This document shows, piece by piece, positions 1 to 9,330 of a stretch of DNA of 60,813 nt. Under the pieces are notes generated by a model. It saw only the letters and a list, made by a program, of their open reading frames with translations, did not search any database and was not told the origin of the DNA. This stretch comes from Streptomyces actuosus (GTDB lineage: Bacteria > Actinomycetota > Actinomycetes > Streptomycetales > Streptomycetaceae): assembly GCF_016921115.1 (NCBI RefSeq), contig NZ_JAFFZS010000043.1:1-60813 (forward strand). The letters run 5' to 3'. Every line of letters starts with the position of its first letter. The stretch's first letter is position 1. The position numbers were made by a program, and so were the translations under genes.

Positions 1-993
1 GAGGACAGCCCGGAACGCGCCAAGGCACTGTGGATCAGCGGCCTGTTCGCCGTGCTGCAGGGCGAACAGAACGAGTCCCTCCGCAGACTCGCCGAGGGCA
101 GGGAGGTGGCCGCACGACTGGACGACCGATCCGCTCTCGCCTGGAACGCCCTGTGGACCGCCATGGCCACCATGCTGGACGACGTGACCGACGGACTCGC
201 CCTCGCCGACGAAGCCCTCCGGAGGCAGAGGGAACTGGACGACCCCAAGGGCGTCCTGATCGCCCTGGTGGCTCTGGGCGGGAACCTGAGCCTCCTGGGC
301 GACCGGCGCTCACTCACCATCGGCGAGGAAGCACTGGCTCTGTGCAGGAAGGAACACAGCAGCTGGGTCAAGTGCTACGTGCTGCGGTTCATGAGCCGGG
401 AGCTGCTCCGGCAGGGCGACACACGCCGGGCGACGGCCCTGTTGAGGGAAGGACTGCAAGCGGCCCGTACCTTCGGCGACCGGTCGGGATGCGCCTCCTG
501 CCTCGACGTACTGGCGTGGAGCGCCGGCCAGGAGGGCGATCACGGGCGGGCGGCACGGCTGCTGGGCGCGACCAAGTCCCTGCTGCACAACATGCAGGCC
601 TCGGTCTCCTACTGGGCCTCCCCCGACATCGCGAGCCACGAGCACTGCCAGGCGCAGGCACGCCGTGCGCTGGGCGAAGCGGTGTTCACCGAGGCCCTCG
701 CCGCGGGTGAGGCGATGTCGTTCGAGCAGTCCTGCGCCTACGCCCTCGGTGAGCGGGCACCCGCACCGCCGGTCTCGACCGCCGAGACCCGGCCGAGGGG
801 CGCGGACACCCCCACGAGGCGCGAGCGCGAGGTGGCGGCACTGATCGCACAGGGACTGAGCAACAAGGAGATAGCCACCCGGCTCGTCATCTCCCGCCGG
901 ACCGCCGAGACGCACGTGGCGCATCTCCTCACCAAGCTCGGCTTCACCTCCCGTGCCGAGATAGTCGCCTGGTGCCACACCCAGCGCCAGTGA
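1..993 (+). CDS. LuxR-family transcriptional regulator, 3' part
   Basis: The frame is open from base 1, so only the C-terminal 330 residues of a longer protein are present. The last ~60 residues (from about residue 270 of the visible part) form a LuxR/GerE helix-turn-helix: REREVAALIAQGLSNKEI, then RRTAETHVAHLLTKLGF. The preceding ~250 residues are Ala/Leu/Arg-rich helices resembling the TPR-like region of large ATP-dependent LuxR (LAL) regulators. The N-terminal ATPase half, if present, lies outside the window. It converges on the minus-strand importer genes with a hairpin between. The ligand and regulon cannot be inferred. Confidence 0.85.
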   Translation, partial: EDSPERAKALWISGLFAVLQGEQNESLRRLAEGREVAARLDDRSALAWNALWTAMATMLDDVTDGLALADEALRRQRELDDPKGVLIALVALGGNLSLLGDRRSLTIGEEALALCRKEHSSWVKCYVLRFMSRELLRQGDTRRATALLREGLQAARTFGDRSGCASCLDVLAWSAGQEGDHGRAARLLGATKSLLHNMQASVSYWASPDIASHEHCQAQARRALGEAVFTEALAAGEAMSFEQSCAYALGERAPAPPVSTAETRPRGADTPTRREREVAALIAQGLSNKEIATRLVISRRTAETHVAHLLTKLGFTSRAEIVAWCHTQRQ

Positions 994-1065
994 GCCGCAC
1001 CGAACCGCCGCCCACCGGCGGCGGCCGACGACGGCGCACGCGGCCGACGACCGCGCACGCGGCAG

Positions 1066-1101
1066 AGGCCTCCCGGGCGGGGGGGGGCGCCCGGAAGGCC
1101 T
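1066..1101. terminator. Bidirectional hairpin between convergent genes
   Basis: The arms at 1066-1079 and 1088-1101 pair over 14 bp with one mismatch, around an 8-base all-G loop. The hairpin lies between the 3' end of the LuxR gene and the 3' end of the minus-strand lipoprotein gene, so it can serve both. There is no U tract, as is usual in Streptomyces. A 19-bp near-perfect tandem duplication (1022-1040 and 1041-1059, one mismatch) lies just before it. Confidence 0.65.
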
Positions 1102-1192
1102 AGTAGGCGCAGGCTCTCGGCCGCCGGAAGCCTCGGCGGTGGCAGCTTCAGCCGCCGGAGCCCGAGCCGCCGGAGCCTCAGCCGCGTGGGCC

Positions 1193-2278
1193 TCAGCCGT
1201 CGGACCCGGCCGGGGTCGTCTTGGGGGTGAAGCCCAGCTTCTTGTTGGCCGCAAGGGCGAACTCGTTGGTGAACGTCTTGCCGAGGTCCAGCGACGAGGT
1301 CGCCTTGCCGACCGTCACCTCGGTCGCCAGCACGGTCTTCGGACCGCCGGCCGGCATGATCCCGTCCGGCAGGAACTGGCCCTTGTCCTCCTCCAGCGCC
1401 TTGATGTAGTCGTCCTTGGTCACCAACTCGTTCTCCGTGAACGACGACGGCAGCTTGTTCGCGATGTCGGCCGCGCTATGCGTGTCCATCCAGTGCATGG
1501 TGGCCACGAGGGCGTCGACGACCTTCTGCACGGTGTCCTTGTGCGAGTTCACCCAGTCGGTGCGGGCCAGGACGCTCGCCGCAGGCCAGGCGCCGCCCAG
1601 CGTCTCCTTGGCGCCGTCGGTGGTGGCCAGGTTGATTGCGGAGGCGCCGACCCCCTTCTTCTCGATCGCGGAGACGGTCGGCTGCGTCGTGATGACACAG
1701 TCGGCCTTGCCGTTCTGCAGCGCGGCGATCGCGGTGGAGCCCGCGCCGACCGCGATGCGGTGGAACTGGTCGTCCTTGACGCCGTTCTGCCCGGCCATGA
1801 ACTTGGTCAGGGTGTCCGTGCCCGAGCCGATGTCGGTGACGCCCAGCGTCTTGCCCTTGAAGTCGGCGGGCGACTTCACGCCGCTCCCGGTCGAGCACAT
1901 CTCCCGCTCGCCCGGCGCTCCGGACAACTGGACGATCGACTCGACGCCCTTGCCCTTGGCCACGAAGTCGATGGCGTGCACGTACCACGCCCCCGCCATG
2001 TCGACCTGCCCCGAGGCCATCGCGGTGTCGGCGCCGACACCGCCGTTCGCCTCGTTGCTGAGCTCGACCTTGACGCCGTACTTCTTGTAGAAGCCGAGGC
2101 TCTCGGCGAGCTGGTAGGGCAGGTAGATCTGCTTGTCGATGCCGCCGACCATCAGCTTGACGGTCGGCGTCCCGCCGGAGCCGCCCGAACCGGTGTCCGC
2201 GGAACCGCTGGAACACGCGGTGGCCGCGCCGAGGGTCAGAACGGTGGCGATCGATGCGGTGAGTGCTCTCTTGAGCAT
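1193..2278 (-). CDS. NitT/TauT-type ABC transporter substrate-binding lipoprotein
   Basis: 361 residues. The N-terminus is a lipoprotein signal (MLKRALTASIATVLTLGAATA before Cys22), followed by a Ser/Gly linker. The body has features of periplasmic ligand-binding proteins of the nitrate/sulfonate/thiamine-precursor group, including LMVGGIDKQIYLPYQLAESLG near the start and a GKTLGVTDIGSGTDT segment. It should be tethered outside the membrane and deliver a small organic or sulfonate-like ligand to the permease encoded upstream on the same strand. The ATG is preceded by AAAGGA. The ligand cannot be read from sequence. No ATP-binding subunit is nearby, so the ATPase must be supplied in trans or has been lost. 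Confidence 0.85.
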   Translation of the reverse strand: MLKRALTASIATVLTLGAATACSSGSADTGSGGSGGTPTVKLMVGGIDKQIYLPYQLAESLGFYKKYGVKVELSNEANGGVGADTAMASGQVDMAGAWYVHAIDFVAKGKGVESIVQLSGAPGEREMCSTGSGVKSPADFKGKTLGVTDIGSGTDTLTKFMAGQNGVKDDQFHRIAVGAGSTAIAALQNGKADCVITTQPTVSAIEKKGVGASAINLATTDGAKETLGGAWPAASVLARTDWVNSHKDTVQKVVDALVATMHWMDTHSAADIANKLPSSFTENELVTKDDYIKALEEDKGQFLPDGIMPAGGPKTVLATEVTVGKATSSLDLGKTFTNEFALAANKKLGFTPKTTPAGSDG

Positions 2279-2396
2279 GGCGGCTCATTCCTTTCGGGTC
2301 TTGCTCGGGTCCGACTCGGGTCCGGCTCGGTGGGCGCGCGCGGAGGAGGGGGCGAGCAGGGGAGGGTGCGAGGGGGGCGCGAGGGGGGTGGACAGC

Positions 2397-2471
2397 GGGC
2401 CGCGGGGAAGTGGGCCGCGGGGAAGTGGGCCGCGGGGAAGTGGGCCGCGGGGCAGTGGGCCGCTGGGCTGA
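2397..2471. repeat. 15-bp tandem repeat in transporter intergenic region
   Basis: Four head-to-tail copies of a 15-bp unit (GGGCCGCGGGGAAGT) start at 2397, 2412, 2427 and 2442; the fourth has one change and a degenerate partial fifth follows. They fill part of the 251-bp gap between the permease and lipoprotein genes. The unit is a multiple of three, which is why long open frames cross it in both directions; none looks coding. Function unknown. Confidence 0.85.
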
Positions 2472-2529
2472 GCGGCTATGGGGTTGAGCCGTGGGGCGGA
2501 GACGGCCGCGGGGGTGGGGGCGGTGCGGC

Positions 2530-3407
2530 TCAGAGGCCGGCTGCCTCGGAGGGGGACGGCGGACGCCAGGACAGGAGCCGGCGTTCGAGCTTGCCGATCA
2601 GCCACTCCGCACCGAGCACGATCACCGAGATGACGAGCATCGTGGCGAACACGCCGTTGGGGTCGAAGTTGTTCTGCGCGGTCTTGATGACCAGGCCCAG
2701 TCCGCTCTGCGCGCCGAGCACCTCGCCGACGAGCGCGCCGACGATGGCGAAGCCGAAGGCGCTGTGCAGGCTGGCGATGATCCAGGTGAGCGCGGAGGGC
2801 ACGACGACGTGCCGGATGATCTGGAGCTGGGAGGCGCCGAGCACCCGGGCGTTGGCGAGGATGTTGCGGTCGACCTCGCGCACGCCCTGGAAGGCGTTGA
2901 AGAAGACGATGAAGAACACCAGCACCGCGGCGAGCAGGATCTTCGGGGTCACGCCGATGCCGAAGGCGACGATGAAGATCGAGCCGAGGACGATGCGCGG
3001 GATCGCGTTGACCATCTTGATGTACGGGCCCAGCACGTCGGCGAGGTAGCGGCTCTGGCCGAGCGCGACGCCGAAGACGACTCCGGTGAGGGAGCCCACG
3101 ACGAAGCCGAGGAGCGCCTCCTGGATGGTGGTCCAGATGTTCGAGTAGAAGGACCCGAATCCGGTGCCGTCCTGGAAGAGTTCGATCAGGCGCCTGGCGA
3201 TGCCCGAGGGCTGCCCGAAGAAGAACGGGTCGACGAGCCCCCAGGTGGTGACGCCTGCCAGCCGCCGATCACGAAGACCGCCAGGCCGACGCGGCCCACC
3301 CAGACCCGGGCCACCCGCCGCCGGGCGGCGCCCCGGGCGGCCGCCGCGGGCGAGCCCTTCGTGCCGTCGGCGACGGCGGGGACGGGAGCGGTGGACATCG
3401 TGCTCAT
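2530..3407 (-). pseudogene. ABC transporter permease (SsuC/TauC type), frameshifted near the N-terminus
   Basis: The main frame carries a complete BPD_transp_1 permease core: WGLVDPFFFGQPSG, several membrane helices, and the EAA-type loop around ILANARVLGASQLQIIRHVV. The first ~50 residues (MSTMSTAPVPAVADG... to VFVIGGWQ) are in a different frame, starting at ATG 3407 (or 3398). The two parts join at about 3250-3260, where the coding strand reads TGGCAGGCGTCACC. One extra base there (for example CAGGGCGTC) would restore a continuous protein of roughly 290 residues. This is either a genuine 1-base deletion or a sequence error. Nothing else in the gene looks decayed. Partner of the lipoprotein downstream; no ATPase gene adjoins. 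Confidence 0.75.
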
Positions 3408-3498
3408 GCAGACCAGCGACCACTCCATGCCCGCCGCCAGACCCAGCACCCCGATCAACGAAAACGATCACTCACGAAGTAAGCCGGTGGATCCGGGC

Positions 3499-4617
3499 TC
3501 AGACGTCCTGGCCGCTGCCGCCGCCGCGGGCCACCTTGATGCCCCGGGTGATCTCGTCGATCACGGACGCGTCCTGGTCGGTGTCGACGCCGAAGCGGAC
3601 CACGACCATGTGCCGCGGGTCGGCCGGGGAGGGGAACGCCAGCGACTCGACCCAGCCGTCGGCACCCTTGCTGGTGACGGCCTTCCAGCGGACCCGGTAG
3701 CCCTTCTGCCCGGCCACGGTGACGGCCTTGGAGGCCAGTTCCTGGTGCGAGGTGATGCCGCCGTAGGTCGTGCCGCCGTAGGACTCCTCCGCGTTGGCCG
3801 CGATGTCCGCCTTGGCGACCTCCTCGGCCGTGGCGCCGCGGGCGCCCGCGCCCGCCGGTGCCGCGAAGGCGCCGCCCTTGGTGCAGGTCTTGCTGGTGTC
3901 GCCCGGGCAGGGGTAACTGTCGTTCGAGGTCACGGCCGCACCGCCGGCGCCCTGCTGCCCGTACCAGCCCTCGGGGACGGGGAGGCTGATGCCGTCGGCC
4001 GCGTCGGTCACCGAGCCGCTCTCGATCCGCGGCGGCTCCGACCGGTTCGGCGAGGGCGCCGCCCCGCCGTCGCGGCCCCCGGGGCCGCCGCCGGGCCCGC
4101 CCTGTCCCTGCCGGGCGTCGTCGCGGCCCCCGCCGTCGTCCTTGGCCAGTGCCCACACGCCGACCCCGATGCTCGCCAGGACCGCGACGGCCGCGGCCAC
4201 CGCTATCCCGACCCGAACCCCGCGCCGTCCGCCGGATGCCACCGGTTGACCGGGGTACCCCGGGTGGACCGGATAGCCCGGCTGCCCGCCGAACGACGGC
4301 TGCCCGCCGTACCCGGGCTGCCCGCCGTACCCGGGTTGCCCGCCGAAGGGTGGTTGCCCGTCGTACGCGTGCTGCCCGAAGGGCCCCGGAGCCCCGGCGG
4401 CGCCCGGCTGATCCGGTGCCCCGGCCACTCCGCGCTGCTCCGTCGCGGCCGGCGGCGGTCCGCCGGCCGGCTGCTGCGGCGGCCCCCATGCTGCGGCGGA
4501 CCCCGCGGGGCGCGTCCGGTCCGTCCACGCCTTGCCGTCCCACCAGCGCTCGGTGGCGGGACCGTCACTTGTCTGTCCCGGGTCGGGGTACCACCCGGGG
4601 GGAGTCACCTGCGTCAT
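3499..4617 (-). CDS. DUF2510 domain membrane protein with proline/glycine-rich linker
   Basis: 372 residues. Residues 5-37 are a DUF2510 domain (PPGWYPDPG...ERWWDGKAWTDRTRP), a short Trp-rich module common in actinobacterial membrane proteins. Residues ~40-128 are a low-complexity linker with repeated GGQPGYGGQP units. Residues ~134-157 are one hydrophobic transmembrane segment, and the C-terminal ~200 residues would be extracytoplasmic, with two Cys in YPCPGDTSKTCTKGG that could form a disulfide. The C-terminal domain resembles secreted actinobacterial domains of unknown function. ATG start at 4617. Divergent from the large ATPase gene at 5245. Confidence 0.8.
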   Translation of the reverse strand: MTQVTPPGWYPDPGQTSDGPATERWWDGKAWTDRTRPAGSAAAWGPPQQPAGGPPPAATEQRGVAGAPDQPGAAGAPGPFGQHAYDGQPPFGGQPGYGGQPGYGGQPSFGGQPGYPVHPGYPGQPVASGGRRGVRVGIAVAAAVAVLASIGVGVWALAKDDGGGRDDARQGQGGPGGGPGGRDGGAAPSPNRSEPPRIESGSVTDAADGISLPVPEGWYGQQGAGGAAVTSNDSYPCPGDTSKTCTKGGAFAAPAGAGARGATAEEVAKADIAANAEESYGGTTYGGITSHQELASKAVTVAGQKGYRVRWKAVTSKGADGWVESLAFPSPADPRHMVVVRFGVDTDQDASVIDEITRGIKVARGGGSGQDV

Positions 4618-5244
4618 GGGTCAACCGTATGAGGCATCTGTGAGAGCGACATGAGAGGGGGCGCCTCCCGTCGATCACCGAGGCCCGCGACCCGGCCCCG
4701 ACGGGTCGCGGCGCCGCGGATCCGGCCCCTCCGTCGCCGCGGGACCGGCCGCCCCTCCCCGGTCCCACCCGGTCGCGCGGCGCGCCCGATCGGGCCGGGG
4801 CCGCCGCGCCCGCGGGGCCGTCACACCTGGCCGACCGGGGCCACGACCCCGGTCGCGGACGTCCCGCCCGCTCCCGGGTCCGGCCGTCGCGTCGCCGTCG
4901 CCCCGGTTCCGGCCGAGCGCCGGGATCAGGTCGTCCCGTCGGCCTGCCCGACCCCCGGTCGCGGCTTCTGCCGTGCGTCCGAGAGCCTCACCGGTGCGCC
5001 GGCGGGTGCGTTCGCCCGCTCCCGCACACCGAGTCGATCTCCGGCCGAACGACCGTCAACTCGGCTCGGGACAAGGAATGTTGCCAGCCGCTGTCGCCCG
5101 TGCGGCGCCCGAGCCCTACCGCTTGCTCCCCTTACTCCCTTTCATCCGTTACGGCAACTGCTGTGCCGACCGGCCTCCGTCCGGGGCACCGGGGGACTAC
5201 GCTCGAGCCTGCACGTGGTTCGGGCGACTTGGGGAGGTAGCGGG
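4618..5244. other. Long divergent intergenic region
   Basis: 627 bp between two divergent genes. An open frame extends from 4651 into the ATPase gene, but its translation is Arg/Pro/Gly-rich without recognisable domains and it lacks a ribosome site, so I treat it as GC-driven noise. The region should contain the promoters of both neighbours. A weak TACGCT -10-like element lies near 5199, about 45 bp before the downstream start. No other structure seen. Confidence 0.5.
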
Positions 5245-7926
5245 ATGACGGAGGTTCGGCCCATGCAGGCCGCCTCGGCTTCCCTGTGGGAGCGCGACCA
5301 GGAAGTCGCCGTGGTCGCGCGGGCGATCGACGCCCTGTGCGCCGATCAGTCCTCCTCGGGTGCCGTGCTGGTGTTCCAGGGTGAGGCGGGCCTCGGCAAG
5401 ACGGCGCTGCTGACCCGGACGCGCCGCCTGGCCGAGGCGCGCGGCTGCACCGTCTGGTCGGCCCGCAGCGGAGAGACCCTTCGCTCCGTGCCGTTCAACG
5501 TGGTGCGCCAGTTGCTGCAGCCGGCGCTCGTGTCGCTGATGCCGGAGGAGGCCCGCGAGTACCTCGGAGACTGGTACGACATCGCCGGCCCCGCCCTCGG
5601 CATAGCTGAGCCGAGCGAACGCCCGGCCGACCCGCAGGGTGTGTGCGACGGACTCGTCGCGGCCGTGCGCCGGCTGGCCAAGCGCGACTGGCCGCTCGTC
5701 CTCCTCGTCGACGACGCCCACTGGGCCGACCAGGAGACCCTGCGCTTCCTCGCCGCCTTCGCCGACCGCCTCCACGACCTGTCCGTCCTGGTCGTCGTCG
5801 CCCGCAGGCCCGGCGAGATGCGCGGCGAGGGCGCGCCCATGCTGGAGGCGGTCACCACATCCGGCCACACCATCAGCTCCCTGAGCGCTCTCACCCCGGA
5901 CGCGGTCGCCGGCCTGACCCGCGCCACCCTGGGCGAGCACGCCGACGCCCCCTTCTGCCGTGAGGTGTGGGCCGTCACCGGCGGCAACCCCTACGAGACC
6001 GTCGAACTCCTTGCCAAGGTGCACGACAGCGAACTCGATCCGACCGAGTCCTCGGCCGGTGAACTGCGCGCCCTGAACCGCTCCGCCCGCGGCGGCGGCC
6101 TCGTCGCCCGCCTGGAGGAACTCGGCATCGACGCCACCCGGTTGGCCTGGGCCGCGGCCATCCTCGGTGACGGCATCACGGTCGACCTGGTGGCCCGGCT
6201 CGCCACGATGAGCCGTGAGGACGCCGAGCGCTGCGCAGACCTGCTGAAGGCCTCCCGCATCCTCACCGCGCCCGACCCGGCGACCGGATCCACCGGCGCC
6301 GACGCACTGGAGTTCGTCCACCCGCTGATCGCCACCGCCGTCTACAACTCCATCCCCGACGCGCTGCGGCGCGCCTGGCACGGCGTGGCCGCCCAGGTCG
6401 TCACCGACAGCCACCTGGGCGCAGCGGCCGCTTCCCGCCACCTCCTGCAGGTGCACCCCGACGACGACCAGGAACTGGTCGAGCAGTTGCGTGAGGCCGC
6501 CCGCGAGCACCTCGCCGTCGGCGCTCCCGACGCCGCACGCCGCTGCCTGGAGCGCGCGCTGGTGGAACCACCGCTGCCCGAGGTCCACGCGCATGTGCTG
6601 TACGAACTCGGCTGCGCCACCCTGCTCACCGCGCCCGCCAAGACGATCGGTCACCTCCAGGCCGCGCTCGCCATGCCCGGTCTGGACAGCGCCGAACGTG
6701 TCGACGCCGTCTTCCGCCTCTCCCAGGCCCTCCTCCACAACAACCAGTTGGAGGAGGCCGTCCGCACCGTCGAGGCGGAGGCCGCCCGCCACCCCGACGG
6801 TCCGGCCAGGATGCGCCTGCAGGCAGTCCAGTACATGTGGGAGGGCATCCATGCCGGGGAGTCCGCCTCCCCGGGCCGCTCCGAGCGCCTCGTTGATCTC
6901 GCCCGCACCTGTACCGGGCGCGACAACTCCGAACGCGCCCTGCTCATCCTGCGCGGCTTCGACGCCATGAGCCGCGGCGAGAACGCGGAGGAGGTCGTCG
7001 AGGTGTGCGACCGCACCCTCGTCAACGGCCGGCTCGCGCCCGGTCTCGGCTGGACCGACACCGAGTGGGGCATCGAACTGCCGATGATGCTCGCCAGTTC
7101 CTACGCCTACACCGACCGCCTGGACCGGGCCGAGGCCCTCTTCACGGACGCCCTGCGCACCTACGAGAGCGCGGGCTGGAGCGGCGGCCACCTCGCTCTG
7201 GCCCACGCCTACCTCGGTCTCGGTCACCGCCGTCGCGGCCGGCTCAAGGAGGCCGAGGCCTCGCTGCGCGAGTCACTGCGGCTCGCCGAGCGCGTCGGCC
7301 GCGGCCTTCCCCTGTACTGGTCGGCGACCTGCAACCTCGTCGACACCCTCCTCGCCCGCGGCCATGTCGAGGAGGCCTGGTCGGTGGCCGAGCGGTACGG
7401 CTTCGGCCCGCCGTACCCGTCCACGATCGTCCTGCCCGACCCGCAGTCGGTGCGCGGCAGGCTGCTGCTCGCCGTCGGCCGCACCAAGGAGGGCATCAAC
7501 GAACTGGAGGCCGCCGAGAAGGCGGCGGGTACGCGTGGCCACCACAACCCGGTGATGGTCCCCTGGGTGGTCGACCTCGCCCGTGCCCTGGCCGCCGAGG
7601 ATCCCACCCGGGCCGCCCGGCTGGCCACCGACGCCCGCAGCCAGGCCGAGCGCTTCGGCACCGACACCGCCATCGGCGAGGCCCTGCGTTGTGCCGCCGC
7701 GCTGGAGACCGGCCAGCGCGCGGTCCGTCTCGCCGAACAGGCCGTCACCTACCTGGAGACCTCGCCCTGCCAGTACGAACACGCCGCGGCCCGCGTCGAG
7801 TACGGCATCGCCGCCCGCTCCGACGCCGAGCTCCGGCGCGGTCTGGCCCTGGCCCGCTCGTGCGGCGCGGACGGTCTCGTCGCCCGTGCCCAACAGGAGC
7901 TGGGCACGGGCCACCACCCGGTCTGA
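5245..7926 (+). CDS. Large AAA/STAND-type ATPase, LAL-like but without LuxR DNA-binding domain
   Basis: 893 residues from ATG 5245, which has GGGGAGG 5-10 bases upstream; the open frame extends further 5' but that part is low-complexity. Residues 46-53 (GEAGLGKT) are a Walker A motif and ~150-157 (PLVLLVDD, then AHWAD) a Walker B. The rest is helical TPR-like repeats. This matches the N-terminal two thirds of LAL (MalT-like) regulators. In that family a LuxR helix-turn-helix follows motifs such as LARSCGADGLVARAQQEL; here the protein stops 8 residues after that motif. It may act as a signal-sensing ATPase by protein contact or be a C-terminally truncated regulator. The product is predicted cytoplasmic. 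Confidence 0.8.
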   Translation: MTEVRPMQAASASLWERDQEVAVVARAIDALCADQSSSGAVLVFQGEAGLGKTALLTRTRRLAEARGCTVWSARSGETLRSVPFNVVRQLLQPALVSLMPEEAREYLGDWYDIAGPALGIAEPSERPADPQGVCDGLVAAVRRLAKRDWPLVLLVDDAHWADQETLRFLAAFADRLHDLSVLVVVARRPGEMRGEGAPMLEAVTTSGHTISSLSALTPDAVAGLTRATLGEHADAPFCREVWAVTGGNPYETVELLAKVHDSELDPTESSAGELRALNRSARGGGLVARLEELGIDATRLAWAAAILGDGITVDLVARLATMSREDAERCADLLKASRILTAPDPATGSTGADALEFVHPLIATAVYNSIPDALRRAWHGVAAQVVTDSHLGAAAASRHLLQVHPDDDQELVEQLREAAREHLAVGAPDAARRCLERALVEPPLPEVHAHVLYELGCATLLTAPAKTIGHLQAALAMPGLDSAERVDAVFRLSQALLHNNQLEEAVRTVEAEAARHPDGPARMRLQAVQYMWEGIHAGESASPGRSERLVDLARTCTGRDNSERALLILRGFDAMSRGENAEEVVEVCDRTLVNGRLAPGLGWTDTEWGIELPMMLASSYAYTDRLDRAEALFTDALRTYESAGWSGGHLALAHAYLGLGHRRRGRLKEAEASLRESLRLAERVGRGLPLYWSATCNLVDTLLARGHVEEAWSVAERYGFGPPYPSTIVLPDPQSVRGRLLLAVGRTKEGINELEAAEKAAGTRGHHNPVMVPWVVDLARALAAEDPTRAARLATDARSQAERFGTDTAIGEALRCAAALETGQRAVRLAEQAVTYLETSPCQYEHAAARVEYGIAARSDAELRRGLALARSCGADGLVARAQQELGTGHHPV

Positions 7927-7949
7927 CGCGCGGCGGTCCAGTCCGCTCC

Positions 7950-7986
7950 GGGCGCTCCTGACGTACCGTACCCGGCAGGAGCGCCC
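7950..7986. terminator. Bidirectional hairpin between convergent genes
   Basis: The arms GGGCGCTCCTG (7950-7960) and CAGGAGCGCCC (7976-7986) are perfect 11-bp complements around a 15-base loop. They sit between the stop of the ATPase gene and the stop of the minus-strand DUF3048 gene. Confidence 0.75.
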
Positions 7987-8066
7987 GCCTCGATCGGCTC
8001 GGGCGCCTCGGACGCACACCCGCGTTCCCGTTCCCGTCCGGAGAGCGGTGTGCTGTCCGGACCGGG

Positions 8067-9044
8067 TCAGGGAGCCGGCGCGAAGACCACCCAGACCTGT
8101 CCGTCGGCGAAGGTCATCGGATTGCCGTCCTTCGTGGTGAACTCCGTGCCGTCCGTGGCCTCCGCCCGCTTCCAGGTGACGTCGTAGGCGCGGCCGTCCC
8201 GCAGTACCTCGGCCTTCCCGGAGCCGACCGTCCGCGTGTACGGCGTGCGGTTGCCGAGGAAGTCGTGGAAGCGCGAGCTGCGCATCTCCACGTACTGCAC
8301 CACCACCGTCGAGGCGGCCACCCGGCGGCCCTCGGGCGTCAGGGTGGGCGTGCCGTCCATGGCGACCAGGTAGCGGTGGCGGTCCCCGGACCAGGTGAAG
8401 GTGAAGCGGGCGGCAGGATAGCGGACGGTGCGTGTGGTCGCGTCCGTGCCCCCGGACGGCCTGTCGCCGTAGCGGAAGCCGGTCGTCAGGGCGGATCCGC
8501 CGGGGGCGGACGACATCAGCCGGTCCGGCCGCAGATACAGGTTGTGCGGTGCCGGCTTGTCACCGCTGCGGTAGAAGGCCCCGGACGCCTTGCCCGGGGT
8601 CTCCGCCCGCAACGGTGCCTTGTCGATCAGCGGCAGCAGCTTGCTCTGTGCCCCGGAGAACGCGAGCGTCGGCTCCTCGAACTGGCGCAGCAGTTCCAGG
8701 TCGGACTCACGCGCGCTGCGCACCGGACCGATCGCCGAGGGCAGTTGCTTCGCGTACACCGCCATCAGCCGGCTCAGCCCGCCCTCGACCTGCTCTGCGT
8801 ACACGACGTCCGCGGAGTCCAGGCCCGCCTGCGGCCGGGCGGCCGGCACGTTGTCGATCTTCACGGCGAGCACGGAGCCGCGGCCGGTGGACCGGTCCTC
8901 CGTGGGGGAGGGGACCGGCGCGTGCCCGTCGTCGGACGTGCGGTGCGGCGAGGTGCAGGCCGCCGCCAGCGACATCGTCAGCGACGCGGCCAGCAGCGCC
9001 GCCGCTGTCGTTCCTGCGCGCGGGGTGCGCGCTCCTCGTCTCAT
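8067..9044 (-). CDS. DUF3048 domain lipoprotein (YerB-like)
   Basis: 325 residues from ATG 9044 (a GTG two codons upstream at 9050 is an alternative). The N-terminus is basic then hydrophobic, with a lipobox-like SLAAA before Cys30. The body is a DUF3048 protein: LAVKIDNVPAARPQAGLDSADVVYAE near residue 55-80, IGPVRSAR, and a later PHNLYL motif. Family members are secreted or membrane-anchored proteins of unknown biochemical role. It is predicted to be lipid-anchored on the outer face of the membrane. Divergent from the alcohol dehydrogenase gene across ~286 bp. Confidence 0.85.
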   Translation of the reverse strand: MRRGARTPRAGTTAAALLAASLTMSLAAACTSPHRTSDDGHAPVPSPTEDRSTGRGSVLAVKIDNVPAARPQAGLDSADVVYAEQVEGGLSRLMAVYAKQLPSAIGPVRSARESDLELLRQFEEPTLAFSGAQSKLLPLIDKAPLRAETPGKASGAFYRSGDKPAPHNLYLRPDRLMSSAPGGSALTTGFRYGDRPSGGTDATTRTVRYPAARFTFTWSGDRHRYLVAMDGTPTLTPEGRRVAASTVVVQYVEMRSSRFHDFLGNRTPYTRTVGSGKAEVLRDGRAYDVTWKRAEATDGTEFTTKDGNPMTFADGQVWVVFAPAP

Positions 9045-9330
9045 GCCCACGGTTGCCCGTCCAGTCGTGTGTCGTCATCGATTGTGCGCTCATCGGATGA
9101 TTCGAGCCATTCATGGGCATGACCGAGATGAGAGACATGTGCGGTAACCCGCCGAAGGGCTCCGACGGCCGTGGCCGGACCTCCGTCGCCGGTCTCCGGG
9201 ACCGGACCGGCGGTCCGTGTCCGAGGCCGGGTCGGAGGTTCGCGTGCGGGTCCGGGGGTACCCGGCGGCACGGCCGGATCCGGTGACCCGGCAACGGCCG
9301 ACGACACGGACACGGCTGAGGAGCGGGCAG

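Noticed and set aside
2397..2471. Tandem repeat considered as a CRISPR array
   Set aside because: Units are contiguous with no unique spacers and no cas genes are present.
4651..5244. A 198-codon N-terminal extension of the large ATPase
   Set aside because: Arg/Pro/Gly-rich with no domain; a good ribosome site and the family N-terminus are at 5245.
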